Shown here one piece after another: positions 19,981 through 30,482 of a stretch of DNA of 41,571 nt. The translations under genes and the position numbers were made by a program. The notes beneath the pieces were generated by a model, which was given only the letters and a program-made list of their open reading frames with translations, ran no database searches and was not told where the DNA came from. Numbering within the stretch: position 1 is the stretch's first letter; the number at the start of each line of letters is the position of its first letter. The stretch comes from Zancudomyces culisetae. Lineage: Eukaryota; Kickxellomycota; Harpellomycetes; Harpellales; Legeriomycetaceae. Where the stretch lies: the NCBI GenBank assembly GCA_001969505.1, contig LSSK01001112.1:1-41571 (forward strand), in the 5' to 3' direction.

Positions 19981-22251
19981 TTTCCTGTTGATTTTCCTGT
20001 TCTTTTCGAGTTTTTCCTTCGTGCTCTTAAAATACTATTCTTGATCTCTTTCACTTTTTTCCTCCCCCAATTTTGCGTAAATTAAATAATTTTATATCAA
20101 ACACTCAGAATATAATTTACAAAGTACAATGGTGTTACAAAATAAATAACAAAAAACGTTATTCACACGTCCCCCATTTAAGGCCCCGTATACACAATCA
20201 GTTTAAATAGGTGTAGATATTGCCAAGTATTTTTGTATGCTGCAAGTCTTGATGCGCTATATTTGTATTATTATTCAAGTTTTATAGTAGTTCTCTCACT
20301 ATATATCATTGCCACAAATGCCCTTGATACATAATATGTTACTTATTGCTACTTTGGAAAATTTGCTAAATTCAGCTGTTCATTGAAACAAGCTTAGTTA
20401 AATTAATAGAAACAGCTCGTATTCCAGACAAGACTTACTTTTTATCTCTCTTTTTTTTCAGCTCGCACTCGATACGATGGGGAGAGAATATCTACCGATA
20501 TTTGAAAATGTGTTGAACAGTAGAACGGGTGGGAATAATATACCCCTTATTCTATATACTTTAGGAGAAAATACACTTAATTTTATCAATATGATAATGA
20601 TTGAGTGAATCCCAGCATGGATTATTTGCATGAATTTATTATTACATTACTTTCTCTCGTTCACTAGCAAAAAAAACAAAACGTGTACACAATAAACCAC
20701 TGAGCTTTATACTTTTTTTATACCATTTTCTTTAATCTTCGCTGTTTACTAATTCCCATATATATTTTTGCTTATTTTTTTGTTTTCAAGGGTAACCATA
20801 ATCTCAATATCATGTAAATTAGCTTAATTTCATGCTCCAACCTTTTTATTTCTTTTTTTCCCTATTTTTATCTTTTCCTCCAACCAAAATGAGTTTTTTA
20901 AATTCACTTTGTACTTGTTTATATGTTTGCCTGTATTACCTTATTAACTGCTCCGTTTTTTTTATTTCCTTTAATTATATTAAAATAAAAGTATTAGCGT
21001 TTATTCATACCTTGCGAATTAAATCAGTTTAAATTAAAGAGTCTGGAGTTATGGCTTGATTTTGGTAGGCCAAGCCAAGCCAGCACAATAGCAAAATAAT
21101 GTATTGACTGGCTGATGAAGCACTTGCTTTATGAAATTAATCGCCTGCTTTTCATTTACAACCAAACCTAGGCTTTTATTACTACCTTCTCTCCCTCTCC
21201 CTCCCTGTGTATCGTGGTAGCATCTGAGATGTCTAGAAACATACCCATGCTCATACTAATCCTTTTACTCACGGCCGTTAAAACCATCGTTTTGTGAATA
21301 TGTTGGAAACTTTCGCAGGTTGTTTTTTTTCCCCGTTACCATGATTCGATTTCTCGTTAATATGTTATATCTTTCTTATATTGGTTTTTTTAATGAAAGG
21401 TTTGGATGTTTAAATTTGAAGATTATTATCCAACCTTCCTTATGCAAGTAATCATGTGTAAAAACGGATGATGGATTTGGGGTATGTACACTTACCCTTA
21501 ATTTTAGCAATCTCATGGTTCACTCTTACCGCAATGGCTCATAAAATTAAAACGGCGTTATTCTCTCACTACACCAAGACGTTAACGAACAAACGCACAA
21601 AACTCGCTACGAATACACCTATAAAAAATTTAATTACCACTATTCCGGACCAAAAAAAAAATCTTTTCTTGGGTATACTTGTGTTTTTACTTTAGAAATC
21701 TAGTCAGTCAAATGAGCATACACACTCTTCTTTCCAAAAAATAAAACAGTTTTGCGATCCTCCTCCTCCCTCCATCCATGACCAGCCAACACCAAATAAA
21801 CCCTCATCTGAATATGTGTATAAACTTAGTACTAACACGATACAAAACACAGAATATGGGCACGGAACACGGGACACGGAGCATAAGGATGTAACCATAT
21901 GCACCCCGATTCAGTTTACTTTTTGATTCTTGATGTTCAATTAGGCAGGCTATTATTTATGCATCTTACTAATCGCATAAACAATACCACCAGCTCCCCC
22001 AATCCTTTTGCCAGCTGATTGATAGTTCGGTCATTTTGTCTTAGGATCGCACTTCAAAAGTCGTTTTTCAGTACCATGGCATTCACTCTCCACTCCCTCC
22101 ACCCCCAGTTATCCGTTTTTTTTTGTTAATACTACTTTATAGCGGATTTTAACTGTTCACAGCAGATAATTTCACATTTTACGCCAAATACCTGCTATTA
22201 AAATGGCGTTTTCAACCCAATACTCGTTTGACTCTGAGTGCAAATTTTGGA

Positions 22252-22258
22252 TATAAAA
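22252..22258 (+). promoter_or_regulatory. TATA box of the secreted peptide gene
   Basis: TATAAAA, 75 bp before the ATG, followed by an A-rich CAAAAT repeat in the presumed 5' UTR. Confidence 0.55.
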
Positions 22259-22268
22259 CCAACACTTG

Positions 22269-22300
22269 AATCAAAACCAAAATCAAAATCAAAATCAAAA
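22269..22300. repeat. (CAAAAT)n short repeat in presumed 5' UTR
   Basis: Four to five AATCAA/CAAAAT units just before the start codon of the pacifastin-like gene. Confidence 0.8.
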
Positions 22301-22332
22301 ATAATAATAAAAGTACTGAGTTTTATTACAAT

Positions 22333-22728
22333 ATGAACGTGATACTGCTATATCTTTTACTCGCTTTTCTTGTCAATGGTATTCACATAAAGAACTTTGA
22401 CCAACATCACCCACTTGTAAAAAGAGATAGAGTAAATCGCCCGTACGCACAACGGGGCTACAACAAACGCAAGTTAAGACATCCAGATATTGTCGTCAAA
22501 AGGGAAGATTCAGATACAGCGACCCCTGCGGAATTTGACACTGAAGATTCTACGGTAGAAACTGATGAGCTAAAAAGATGCATGGCGATGCATGGTGGAA
22601 TGAAGGTATTTCCACATCCCATACAACCATGTAACAAGTGTTGGTGTACCTCTAAAGGAGCGGTTAAGTGCACCAAAAAGTACTGCTCAAAGCTCAATAT
22701 AGCCGAATTAACTCAATATCCAACATAA
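22333..22728 (+). CDS. Secreted pacifastin-like peptide precursor
   Basis: 131 residues, no intron. Residues 1-16 form a signal peptide (VILLYLLLAFLVNG). Several dibasic Kex2-type sites follow (LVKR, NKRK, VVKR, ELKR), with an acidic pro-region between. The last KR (81-82) sits directly before the first cysteine, so cleavage would release a ~49-residue peptide. Its six cysteines (83, 100, 103, 105, 113, 118) follow C-x16-C-N-x-C-x-C-x3-G-x3-C-T-x3-C. From the second cysteine on, this is the pacifastin (PF05375) light-chain signature of arthropod serine protease inhibitors; only the first spacing is longer than the usual 9-12. A function as secreted protease inhibitor is inferred. A VWC-like fold is an alternative. 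Confidence 0.72.
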   Translation: MNVILLYLLLAFLVNGIHIKNFDQHHPLVKRDRVNRPYAQRGYNKRKLRHPDIVVKREDSDTATPAEFDTEDSTVETDELKRCMAMHGGMKVFPHPIQPCNKCWCTSKGAVKCTKKYCSKLNIAELTQYPT

Positions 22729-23062
22729 TCTTCAAACTCTGACAATCGTAATATTGCTGCGTTTTCGGAATTGGTGCTGCTGTCGATGCCATCAACACTA
22801 GCCTACCAGTACTAGATGTGTTTTACACTTTTCTTTTTTAGGCCTATTACTACTACTACTACTCTCTTTTATTTTTTATTTGTGGCTTAGGTTTGATTTA
22901 TTGATATTCACTTTAATATTCGAGCATTTAAAACTTATATGGCTGTCAGTTATTTTATTTATTTTTCTGCGATATCTGTAATATAATGTAACAAAAAATT
23001 TTAAATAAATTAAAAATTGTATAAATTATGGTGAATAATAGTACTACCAACTGTCATTGCCC
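22729..23062. other. Intergenic, convergent 3' flanks
   Basis: Short region between the secreted peptide gene and the stomatin-like gene; includes an ACT trinucleotide run at about 22849-22862. No gene. Confidence 0.5.
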
Positions 23063-24200
23063 TCATTCTGCCAAACCGCCTTCAAAAAGTTCAACTTTTT
23101 TCAAAATTATCGGATCAAGGTCGTGTTTAACAATACCTGCTACGTTAATATCCTGGGTGTGATGTTTTTGTAGCCCTAAATCTGATGGTATACCCTGAAA
23201 CACATTGGTTGTTGTACTTGGAAAGTCATAAGCAGTACTACTTGTGGTGGGGCGCCTCACTTTGACCTTTTCGGGCACTTTGACGGGTACCAACCCCCCG
23301 TCTCCACTGCTCTCTGATAAACGGGGGGAATTTGTTTTTTTGCTTTTCAAGCTGAATGATCTCTCAGGAACTGACATTTTGAGTGACACTTTCTCAGCTT
23401 TATCTGCATCAAATTTTGATTGAATATACTTAAAGCGTGCTTCTGACTCGATCCTTTTCTGAACGGCTTTTGTTAGCGAGTCTTTTAAATCGCCTGACAG
23501 AGCAATTTGAATGATTTGGATTTCGATCACATGAACCCCTAACCCACAAAGCCCACCATTTACCTTGTTTATCATATTGGCTGCAATTGTGTTGAGGTTT
23601 TCCAGTAGATAATCTAGAGAAAGAAGACTTAAATTTGAAAGCGACGCCATCTTAACGGCATTACTAACCATTCTTTCGACGTTTATACATTCAAAAGTTG
23701 CTAGCAAGTGATCGGTAACATGCCAGCTAGCAGCAATGTCCAAACTAATAAGAAAGTTGTCCCTAGTAATGATCTCCAATGCACATATTGTTTGTGTCTG
23801 TATTTTTATATTAACATAGAGGATAGATTCTGACAAAGGATTCAAATACACAAGCCCAGGGCCCGTAGTCATCTTGTATCTCCCATGTCTTAATATTAGG
23901 CCCAAATAACCCTGGTCGACCTTTTTATATGGGTTTGGAAAGCAAAAGCAAATAGGTATCTATTTCGATAAAGAAAAAATGTCAATGTAAAGGATACATG
24001 TAAAAATATATAGGCATTACCTTTCCGAGTATTCCCAAAAAGCCTCCAAAACAAGAAACAAAATTTTCATATCCACGTTTTGAATGGGCAGTAGATTTCG
24101 AGAATATATTTTCTTGTTTGTAATACTCTTCTGAACTTGTTAACATATTTTCAACTCTCACGTCCTTGCTACTAAATATATTAGAATTTTCGTAGTACAT
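23063..24200 (-). CDS. Stomatin/SPFH (band 7) family protein
   Basis: Exons 24200-24021 and 23959-23063, with a 61-nt intron (AAG/GTAATG, acceptor AATAG); phases agree. About 358 residues. No transmembrane segment precedes the SPFH domain; instead the splice junction creates GILGKIPICFCFPNPYKKVD, a cysteine-rich patch that in related fungal and amoebal proteins is a likely palmitoylation and membrane-hairpin site. The band 7 core follows (GYLGLILRHGRYKMTTGPGL, VNIKIQTQTICALEIITRDN, ISLDIAASWHV, and the helical region to ~residue 260). The C-terminal ~100 residues are disordered with Ser/Lys. Family role is membrane microdomain scaffolding and control of channels. The upstream ATG at 24200 is chosen because the longer frame begins with a non-ATG codon. 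Confidence 0.87.
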
Positions 24201-25649
24201 TATAAAAGAGACAATGTAAATTAACAAAGCGAACAAGAAGAACGGAATATCGAGTCATTATATTCATTTGGGTTTAGATCCACAAATATAATACTGTCAG
24301 CTTGCCGGGTTGCCAAAGAAAAATGGCACATGCAGTAGAGTGTCTTCAGGCATTGCAGTAACTAAGAGAAAGTGCGTTCTGCTCGTTGCTGGTGTGCATA
24401 ACTCTTTCCAAAAAAATATATAAAAATGCAAACTCAATTGTATAAACAGTTTCAAAACACAGAGGCTGTTTTACGTAAACGAAAGTAAAAAAAGCATCTC
24501 TTTAAACTTCGATGGTTACGAGATGTATGCGGTTCGCGTTGTGAAAAACCAGTAAAAAGAGTTACAATGCAGAAGAATATAAACAGCCAGGTAGCTACAT
24601 AAGTTAAGTTTTCACTTTCACACAAAATCTGAACTATCCAGAAACTGTTCCAAACAAATCTTTGCGCAAAAACATTGCCAATGTAAAAAATAAAGCCTTT
24701 TCAATAAATATGCAAGAAACCATGGATTTTAAACAAAAGTAGCTGTCAAGACATAGCACCCGTCGGTACCATCCACTTATCATATATAGTTTTTCTTTAT
24801 TTATGTTGAGGTAAAAGTTGGTGAAAAATCATTTCCCATCGCTTTTTAGCTCTACCACAGGGCATTTCAGATACTTTTTGAACACATTGGCTCGAGTATC
24901 GTGGAAAACGGATGTTAAGCAGATGCTTGTATAGAACCTATATATACATGTGTATATGCTTTATATACAACACCAGCATACAGTACTCAACAAAAATTAG
25001 AGTGGTGGATAATCTGAGTATAGAGTCAAATGGGTACAGAACTTTGATGATGAGCCGTGCTCTTGTGTATTTCAAAATTCATTAGCACCTTTTTCTCAAG
25101 GTATGTCAGATTTCCAAAAGATTCACACCACCCAATAGATTTATTTCCCCTCCCCCCATGTTTGGCCTATAGGAGCTTGCGGATACACTACAAACCATGA
25201 CATTTTCAATAAAGCTTACGCAAACCCGCTTTTGACACTCCAACTGCTTTTACTTATATGTTCTTTTTTATAATTTTAAATACCCTGCATATTGTTAATC
25301 AGATCATTACAACGTAATACTGAGAAAAAGAGCGATACAATCCTAGCCATATACCTTTCTGCGTTTACACTCTTTAAAGCCTGTCAATAACTGCTTGTAG
25401 TATGTCACTTTTCCTAGCGACTACTTTATCTTATTAACTGTGCTACCAAGGATAAAAGCACAAGTGAAAAAATAAAGTACCAGGTGGTGATACAATAAAA
25501 TTGCATAAATGAATGTATAGTACTAGAAAAAAAATCAATACAATAGTATCATATAAAACTGTTCAGTCAAAGGGTATATAATATATCACCATCTGTCTAA
25601 GACCACTCACTAGTTAAAAAGTATAAAATATCGTTTTTAGAAAAGCAGA
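24201..25649. other. Intergenic between divergent genes
   Basis: 1.45 kb between the stomatin-like gene (minus) and the next plus-strand gene. Several short ATG frames next to GTA donor-like sites (24323, 24426, 24568) do not join into anything recognisable. No RNA gene seen. Confidence 0.45.
25552..25557 (+). promoter_or_regulatory. TATA box of the 279-residue gene
   Basis: TATAAA, 98 bp before the ATG at 25650; a second TATATAA-like element lies near 25574. Confidence 0.45.
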
Positions 25650-26489
25650 ATGATAAAGAACCATAACCCGAAAAGGTCACATCAACATGAAATTAATGAC
25701 AGAGATAACCTTAAAAAAAGGATGTGGGAATATCGAAGTATCAATGATGCGTTTACGCCGAACCCATACCAAAGCACTGGTAACAATCGAAAACATATAC
25801 TCGATAACAATGCTAATAAGGTCGACTCTATCCCTGGGTATAACATTGAAATAGATAGTGAAAACGACTTGGATGAGGAACACAATGAATATAACCTTAA
25901 AGATATTGAAGAAATGCTCGATTTCGAGAGAATAGAAAATGAGGTTCTAGACGCTCAAAGTTACACCATCCAGAGCGACGATATAACAAACTACAACCAG
26001 CTTAACATTATAGAAACCAACTTTGATACTGATGCAACCCCGACTGTGCTGAGCAAAAAAAAAACCATACTGAACACAGAAGACGATACTACACCGCTAG
26101 CTAGTTCAAAGCCGCATGAGTTAAAAGAAACAGCGATATGCTACAGTATTATAAGTAGCCAGAGTGATATGCAAAATGAGCAAAAAGCTCAACAAGTTCA
26201 GGAGACCCAAGAGGTTGAGAAGGCTGAAAATCCGTATGCTTTGTCGTCTACAGAATCAATTGCAGCTTTGAAGACCCTGGAGACGGAATTCATACAGTTG
26301 ATTGAAGATGGGATAAAGTTTATTTTGGTTTTTGATAGCATAATAGAGGGCAACAAGAAAACATTTAGTGAAAAGGCAGAGCAGTTACAAGCAAAGGCAA
26401 ATAGCCTGAATTCCAAATGGGAAAACGTAAAAAACGGCACAAACAGTTTAATGACCCTATCCTCACAATATCTTATGAATGGTAAATGA
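25650..26489 (+). CDS. Unknown 279-residue protein with C-terminal helical domain
   Basis: Continuous frame from ATG to TGA. The N-terminal two thirds is charged and probably disordered (KKRMWEYRSINDAFTPNPYQ, then acidic EIDSENDLDEEHNE). The last ~90 residues (SIAALKTLETEFIQLIEDGI ... FSEKAEQLQAKANSLNSKWE) look like a helical or coiled-coil domain. I do not recognise the family; kinetochore or cytoskeleton-associated is only a guess. The end may be spliced: a donor G/GTAAAT sits at the stop (26482), and acceptor-like TTTAG at 26520 leads to exon-like LVKKTQSSDVAIKR/GTATTT ... TTTCAG/LKKLKIK, but the phases do not fit simply. The 3' end is therefore uncertain. Confidence 0.62.
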   Translation: MIKNHNPKRSHQHEINDRDNLKKRMWEYRSINDAFTPNPYQSTGNNRKHILDNNANKVDSIPGYNIEIDSENDLDEEHNEYNLKDIEEMLDFERIENEVLDAQSYTIQSDDITNYNQLNIIETNFDTDATPTVLSKKKTILNTEDDTTPLASSKPHELKETAICYSIISSQSDMQNEQKAQQVQETQEVEKAENPYALSSTESIAALKTLETEFIQLIEDGIKFILVFDSIIEGNKKTFSEKAEQLQAKANSLNSKWENVKNGTNSLMTLSSQYLMNGK

Positions 26490-26841
26490 CCACTGTGACT
26501 CTTTTTAATGTGCATTTAGCTTGTAAAGAAGACTCAGTCAAGTGACGTCGCGATCAAAAGGGTATTTTATTACTTGATCTTAATACTATTTGTGTATTTG
26601 TTACTTTCAGCTTAAGAAGTTGAAAATAAAATGACAAACAAATAAAAAGTGTATATCACATTCTTATTCTCAAAAAGAAAAAGATAATGAAATCATCAGT
26701 TCCAAATCAGCTTTAAAGTAAGCTGGAAACTGGTTCTATAACTAGTATTAATTCTATACTATAAACTAGCTTTAGTATGGCATAAGTCCAAAAAATAAGC
26801 AAAAATCAAACAAATAAGTAAACCGGATGTATATGAAATCT
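26490..26841. other. Intergenic, convergent 3' flanks
   Basis: Contains the possible extra 3' exons of the preceding gene (26520-26630). Otherwise AT-rich and featureless. Confidence 0.4.
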
Positions 26842-28814
26842 TTATGTGGTATCCTGTTGTCTTTTTTTCTTTGCCGAGTCCTTCAGCTTATCCCACCTCC
26901 TTCTATATCGTTCCAATACCGCTGTCTATCAAAAGGCATTATAAGACATTAAATCATAGACCCTGAATTTATGTATAACTGCTTTACAAACGAGAAATTA
27001 CCTGCTCTTTATTCATAATTTCCATTTTCCTATACTTTTCTTCAAGCTCAGCCAACTTTGATTCAACGGAATCACTCCCGTTAACATCCGTTGGTTGAGT
27101 GTTAGTTATAGCTTTTTCATAAAGCCTGCCAGTAGGTTTAAAGGAATCCCTGTACTTGTTGTTCATGACGTACTTCGCCTACAACGAAACACCAAAAAAT
27201 AAAAATTGCGCTCTAAATATTCCAAGAGTTAGAAATTTTCAAACTACACAGCCATTGCCAGAAGCTAGACCGCTAGGGACGTATGTGAAAATAGTAATCG
27301 AGAAAAATGCTTAGTCTTACATGCTTATTGAACTCCTCCTTAAAGTTGTATATGCTGCTTTTTAGCATAATGTTCTCTTTTTGTGTCTATTAGGGAAGTA
27401 AATTGTGATAAATGCTTTACTAGTAAATTCACACATTCTTTTTTTTTAAAAAAAAATAACATCAGTATTTTGTAAAACAAAAATAAAAAATTACCGCATC
27501 CAAGCTTGAGAGCCTTTTGGATAATGACTTTACAGCACTTTTCAGTTCTCGATTCTCGGATATTAGTCTAGTTTCATATAGATGGTTAAACTGATCGTAA
27601 CTTAAATAGAGAAGTTATCACCATTTTTATGTCCAAAAATATTGAATGTATTAGAGTATACCTCAGATTCTCGTGTTCCAGGTCTTCATATGACATCTTA
27701 CCACCTCCCTGCAAATTTTTCTTTGCTTCTCCTTCACTCACTTCTATTATTTTCTCAACTCTTTCCGGTAAGGTATCGAGTTTATTTCTTGAGGTGGTAG
27801 CCAAAAAGTTTGCAGTAGATTTCTCAGGATGTTGTGAAACAACATAAAACGACTCTGCAGCTATTTTTTTTCACTTTTACATTTCAGCAAACTGTGTTTT
27901 ATATTGAGGGAACTGTATGAATATAAAAACAACAAAATAATACCATTTTTCATTGAGCCCAGTTTGTCTTTATCGTTATTGTTGAGTTGCATTGTGGTGA
28001 ATGCTACAGGATTCGAAACCCAGTTTTCGATATAGTTCCAAAAGTCGTCAAAATTCTGCTCTTTATCTTTATCTTTATCCTATATCAATGTTTTGACAAT
28101 GATTGATAACAGTCATTATTGTCCCTGTTGCAGAATAACGTTATAAGAAAAGAGAATTCTGTATAAGTTTGGATTCTACACAGTCCACTGCAGCACATTT
28201 ATATCTAACAGATATAAAGACTTACGGAATTAAATTCAGTGCTTTCTATCTTGACCTCGTATTTTTCTTTGGTTTCCTTTGTCTTTTCGAGCTCTAGCAT
28301 CGTTTTGCAATATCTAGCTTTGTGCTTCTGAGTCAGCCAGAGTCCAGACAAGGAACGTACTATATCAACGATTGAAAATGCATACTTGATTATGACCTCT
28401 TTTACATTTTATCTACAATCCAAAGACAAAGTAAATCGTTCTTACCCACCGCAGGATCTGATTCATTTGATGTTATTTTCTCGAATATTTCTATAGAGTA
28501 TCGCCAATAAAGAAAATATAAGCATTTGATATTTCGATTTGCGATGCCACAAATCTCATCTTAAAAAATGTGTTTATATTCCTAGACAAAAAAAGTATAT
28601 AAAAAGAGAGAAAAATACCTGCAGAAATGTTATGTGATTTTAGAGCTTCCTCCCAATTGCAATCATCTTCAAACTCTTCCGCCCTTCTACTGTACAAGTG
28701 TGCCTAAAAATAATAAATCGTTAAGCATCTTTTCTTACTTTTCGAGATCTAGATTGACGTACGTATATTCCCAGTTATAGAATTTAACAAAAAACGCTAC
28801 ACTACCTCTTCCAT
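26842..28814 (-). CDS. ATG38: NRBF2/Atg38-like MIT-domain protein (PI3K complex I subunit), ten exons
   Basis: Rebuilt from ten exons: 28814-28806, 28703-28619, 28559-28446, 28398-28226, 28079-27944, 27860-27662, 27600-27495, 27386-27321, 27178-27002 and 26925-26842. Every junction keeps phase, giving 382 residues. The N-terminal MIT-type helices read MEEAHLYSRRAEEFEDDCNW then EEALKSHNISADEICGIANR, closely like the HxxSRRAxxLxxxGxYEEAIxCH block of NRBF2. The C-terminal half is coiled coil (YDQFNHLYETRLISENRELK; KLAELEEKYRKMEIMNKEQT, then AVLERYRRRWDKLKDSAKKK), as expected for the dimerising region of Atg38. The family stabilises the Vps34-Vps15-Atg6-Atg14 complex in autophagy. The first exon has only three codons. 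Two introns end AAG rather than TAG/CAG. Confidence 0.74.
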
Positions 28815-30462
28815 TCGTATTTAGTGCTTTCAAAATTTCACTATTTTATCTTTTGTCCAAACAGTACTTTGCACTGACCTGTCGTTGGTGATGTGTGCTT
28901 ATAGCAATAAATTCCAAGCATAAGCAAAATTTCTAGTTGGGGGTTTTTTTTTGCGGAGCGTCCAGCTTAAAAGCCCAAGACCCCGTGACAAGCTTTGCAC
29001 CGGATAAACTTTGTGCAAGCCTCTGATTCTCAAACTAGCTCGTATGATGATTGGGCATCAACCCTGTGATTTTAAACCAATCCCTTTCTGCGGCAATAAA
29101 ATCAATATCATCCGTTTTTCACACGAATTGCCACCTGAAAAATAGGCGAATGATAGGGGGATATGGTCACCCCATATACACGCCAAAAAAGTGCACTTAC
29201 TTTACTCTTAGACTTCAACACATGCACAACTTTAATAATCATCTTGCAAATGTATTAAACATACACCAACGTCATTAGAAAAACAGAATTTAAATTTCTT
29301 AATGAGGAATCTCTAATTATAGATTCTTTCCTTGATGCACAAAAAAAACGGACTAGGAACAAAGTTACATACAAAATAAAATAAAACAGCTGAAATAGTA
29401 ACTGTCCAGTTCCTATTTAGAACATTACATTATACCTCTACACTAGCTTACATTTATAGACATAGTATTCTTTTTTTTGCTGCCATAACAGAGCATCCGT
29501 TAGTAATAGTAATGGATACTACAAAATCTTCTAATTGGCTTGACGCTTAAGCTTACTTAAGAAGTGCATAAATATTGATAAAGAAGAGAGGAGTAAATGA
29601 CACAATAATCACATCGTCCGAAAAAGTACAGTATATTGTAGCCATTAAACATGTTTTTATTGGCCTTTTCTCCATCTTTTTTTTTTGAAATTGCCATGAA
29701 TAACAGAGGTTTTAAGATAGAATGTGTTTTTGCTGTTATTGTGTGTTGTAATCCCCAACAATATGAAACCCACGTCATTAGACAAATAGGTCTGATCTTT
29801 AGATGATGCTACGGACGATTTTTTTTTAATAATAAATGTGAGATTATATAAAAATTACAAAGTATAACACTTTTACATTTATAAGTGGGAAATCGACAAC
29901 TGGACAATTTTGAACATTTAATTCTGCTGCTTCCCTCCCCCCCAAAAAAGCAGTTGAAATGTTAGAGTTGGGATTGGTTCATTTTTTTTGCGATTCCGGC
30001 TTTCAGCATGTACTTTTAATCACACTCTAAATTCATGAAAATGTGATCATCTCAATCTATCTGTGGTGGTTACAGACGAAATATAATGTCGACTGAAATG
30101 ATTTCCGTATTCCTGTAACTTTGCAAAAACGTCATATGGTCTGGGTTACCTTGTATCAGATAATGCATCAAGTATGCTTTAAGAGTTCTGTCATATGTGT
30201 TAGAGCTGGATGTAAGACTACTTTTTTCGCTCTATTAGTACTAATTTTTTGTTGGACATAAAATCAAGATTTTAGATTTATTTTCACATGAAAATATTGA
30301 TTTTGATTAATAAAGGTGTATTACGTAAATACACGTCATTGAGGAAGTAAAATATTTTACGAAAATGCACCGAGTCTAAGGGCGTGATTTTTTGAAAAGT
30401 TGTTGTAGCCGATGTTTACAAATAAATAGCTATATTAAGCGCAAATTAGATAAGACAAGACA

Positions 30463-30482
30463 ATACGAATTGTAATTCGTAT
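30463..30482. other. 20-bp near-palindrome
   Basis: ATACGAATT-GT-AATTCGTAT: perfect 9-bp arms with a 2-bp centre, isolated in non-coding sequence. Could be a dimeric protein site or chance. Confidence 0.6.

Larger units (their letters stand above)
19981..22332. other. 2.35-kb gene-poor region
   Basis: It holds the Skt5 5' flank and the pacifastin-like gene promoter. Weak candidates only: after a strong TTTTTTTTCAG at 20461, an open frame from ATG 20477 to stop 20608 (43 residues, MGREYLPIFENVLNSR...); a 22-residue hydrophobic frame at 21230-21298 (MSRNIPMLILILLL...); and a 75-residue frame at 21468-21695 with a hydrophobic start. None has a recognisable domain or a convincing complete splice structure, so none is called. 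Confidence 0.4.

Noticed and set aside
21468-21695. 75-residue plus frame with hydrophobic N-terminus
   Set aside because: AT-rich chance frame is as likely; no cleavage site or homology pattern seen.
25043-25090. C/D-box snoRNA (TGATGATGA)
   Set aside because: No CTGA D box at a suitable distance downstream.
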